The position numbers were made by a program, and so were the translations under genes. 64,000 bases of DNA from Tunturibacter gelidoferens (GTDB taxonomy: Bacteria > Acidobacteriota > Terriglobia > Terriglobales > Acidobacteriaceae), in assembly GCF_040358255.1 (NCBI RefSeq), contig NZ_CP132938.1:4340001-4404000 (forward strand), written 5' to 3'. This document shows positions 63,179-64,000 of this stretch, piece after piece. Positions within the stretch are counted from its first letter, which is position 1, and each line of letters starts with the position of its first letter. Below the pieces are notes generated by a model. That model was not told the origin of the DNA, did not search any database, and worked only from the letters and a program-made list of their open reading frames with translations.

Positions 63179-63764
63179 AATGAGCAGCCTCCTCGAAAAG
63201 TCTCAGAACGGGAGTCGCAAGAGAAAAACAACAAAACAGGAGCTACAGCTTTCTAGCTGCTTGCCAGTTCAGAACGAGCGATCAATGGGTTTCAAGACAT
63301 ATGCGTAGCATACAAGGCAACGATCTTACGTTATTCGCTGCTTTGCAGGTGAGAGATGCTCCGCAACGGCACTCCGATGCGCCGACTTGATCCTCCAACG
63401 CCTGAGCCAAATACTTTTTGTGTATTTAGAGAACGGTAAGCTCTTTTGTTCCTGCACAAAATTGCGGTAGAGGCTTTGCCTGATATTTTTTTGGTATCAC
63501 CCGATAACTGAAAAGTATTGGACGGAATCGCCAATAAGCCGGAATCTCAAAACAGTCCTAGCTTGGTAGAAAGTCGCGGGCCTCACGGGATGTTGTGATG
63601 AACTCGCATCCAAGAATGCGGTTAGCCAGTAAAGCTCATTACAAATGGCCGCACTCTAGACGGCGAGAGAATCGCAGGCTCGTCACAATCAAAGTTCAGA
63701 GGGTCGGCTGACAAGCCACAGCTGTCGCAGGGCGCGTCTACGACCGCCAGAACTGGAGTTAGAG
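63179..63764. other. 586-base gap without a clear gene
   Basis: Nothing coding is convincing on either strand. Confidence 0.4.
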
Positions 63765-64000
63765 ATGGGAACCTATCTGCCACAAGAGAGAACTCAACTT
63801 GCCTCGCTCGAAGCTCCCCCTAAATTCCGGCCGGGCTCCGTGACTGCGCTTGAAAGGCACTATTTGTGGCTGAGATCGCAAGGCTGTGGGGTTTGAGCGA
63901 AAGCACGATCCGGCGGCTCTTCATCGATGAACCAGGGGTCCTGAAGATTGCTCATGAGGAGACGAGATTCAAGCGGCGCTATATCTCCCTAAGAATCCCG
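63765..64000 (+). pseudogene. helix-turn-helix (excisionase-like) protein, frameshifted and cut by window edge
   Basis: An ATG at 63765 after GGAG (63755-63758) starts MGTYLPQERTQLASLEAPPK FRPGSVTALER. The continuation ALFVAEIARLWGLSESTIRRLFIDEPGVLKIAHEETRFKRRYISLRIP is in another frame from about 63855; one missing base after AG would join them. The second part is a MerR/excisionase-like helix-turn-helix found in small DNA-binding proteins of mobile or accessory regions. It runs off the right edge. Confidence 0.7.

Noticed and set aside
23703-64000. Second copy of the ssrA 3' end (attR)
   Set aside because: By eye I found no copy of the T-arm/acceptor sequence in the rest of the window, so the island boundary is not placed.
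1-64000. CRISPR array
   Set aside because: No regularly spaced identical repeats with unique spacers; the direct repeats at 22112-22161 are only two copies.

Overview
The window looks like a chromosomal segment of an Acidobacteriota member, close to the Granulicella/Edaphobacter/Terriglobus group (Terriglobia). The evidence is a TIGR03118-family protein, a VWFA-related acidobacterial domain protein, ECF sigma factor plus Ser/Thr kinase with a C-terminal WD40-like propeller, many secreted glycoside hydrolases and exported proteins of unknown function, and C-ending codons in the left third. The species is an inference from gene content only.

Left third (1-23.3 kb): ordinary chromosome with intact genes. 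On the minus strand lie a TPR protein (cut by the left edge), purH, pyrD, a GH105 unsaturated rhamnogalacturonyl hydrolase and its ROK regulator. On the plus strand follow a Tat-exported GH2 beta-galactosidase-like enzyme, a GH24-type lysozyme, an M16 peptidase pair (one active, one without the zinc motif), a SnoaL-like protein, a GtaA-type glutaminase-like protein, an exported protein and glmU. Then come a DinB protein (minus), a REC/HD-GYP regulator with a pterin carbinolamine dehydratase gene, a PCYCxC protein and an EamA permease. Two families of dispersed repeats occur here.

Junction (23.3-25.0 kb): an ssrA (tmRNA) gene is followed directly by a tyrosine-recombinase gene broken by a one-base frameshift. 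This is the classical layout of an element integrated at the 3' end of ssrA.

Right two thirds (25-64 kb): accessory-looking DNA with a third repeat family (core CGGGCAACCCGCACCTTAC) and at least five genes broken by small frameshifts. It holds an AlgH/YqgE protein, a TIGR03118 protein, a membrane glycosyltransferase, an ECF sigma/kinase pair and several exported proteins. From 40 to 49 kb there is a dense set of NAD(P)H/FMN reductases (an MDR enzyme, an Old Yellow Enzyme homologue, three short-chain dehydrogenases, a PRISE-like reductase) with two TetR genes and one LysR gene. Clear palindromic operator candidates lie in their promoters, suggesting an electrophile/enone-response module. Further right are exported proteins, a frameshifted Tat phosphoesterase, a CpxR/CpxA-like two-component system preceded by five helically phased half-sites, a DUF1330 protein, a racemase homologue lacking the usual cysteines and an unrecognised two-gene unit. 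A frameshifted helix-turn-helix gene runs off the right edge. No rRNA, ordinary tRNA, intact insertion sequence or CRISPR array was seen.
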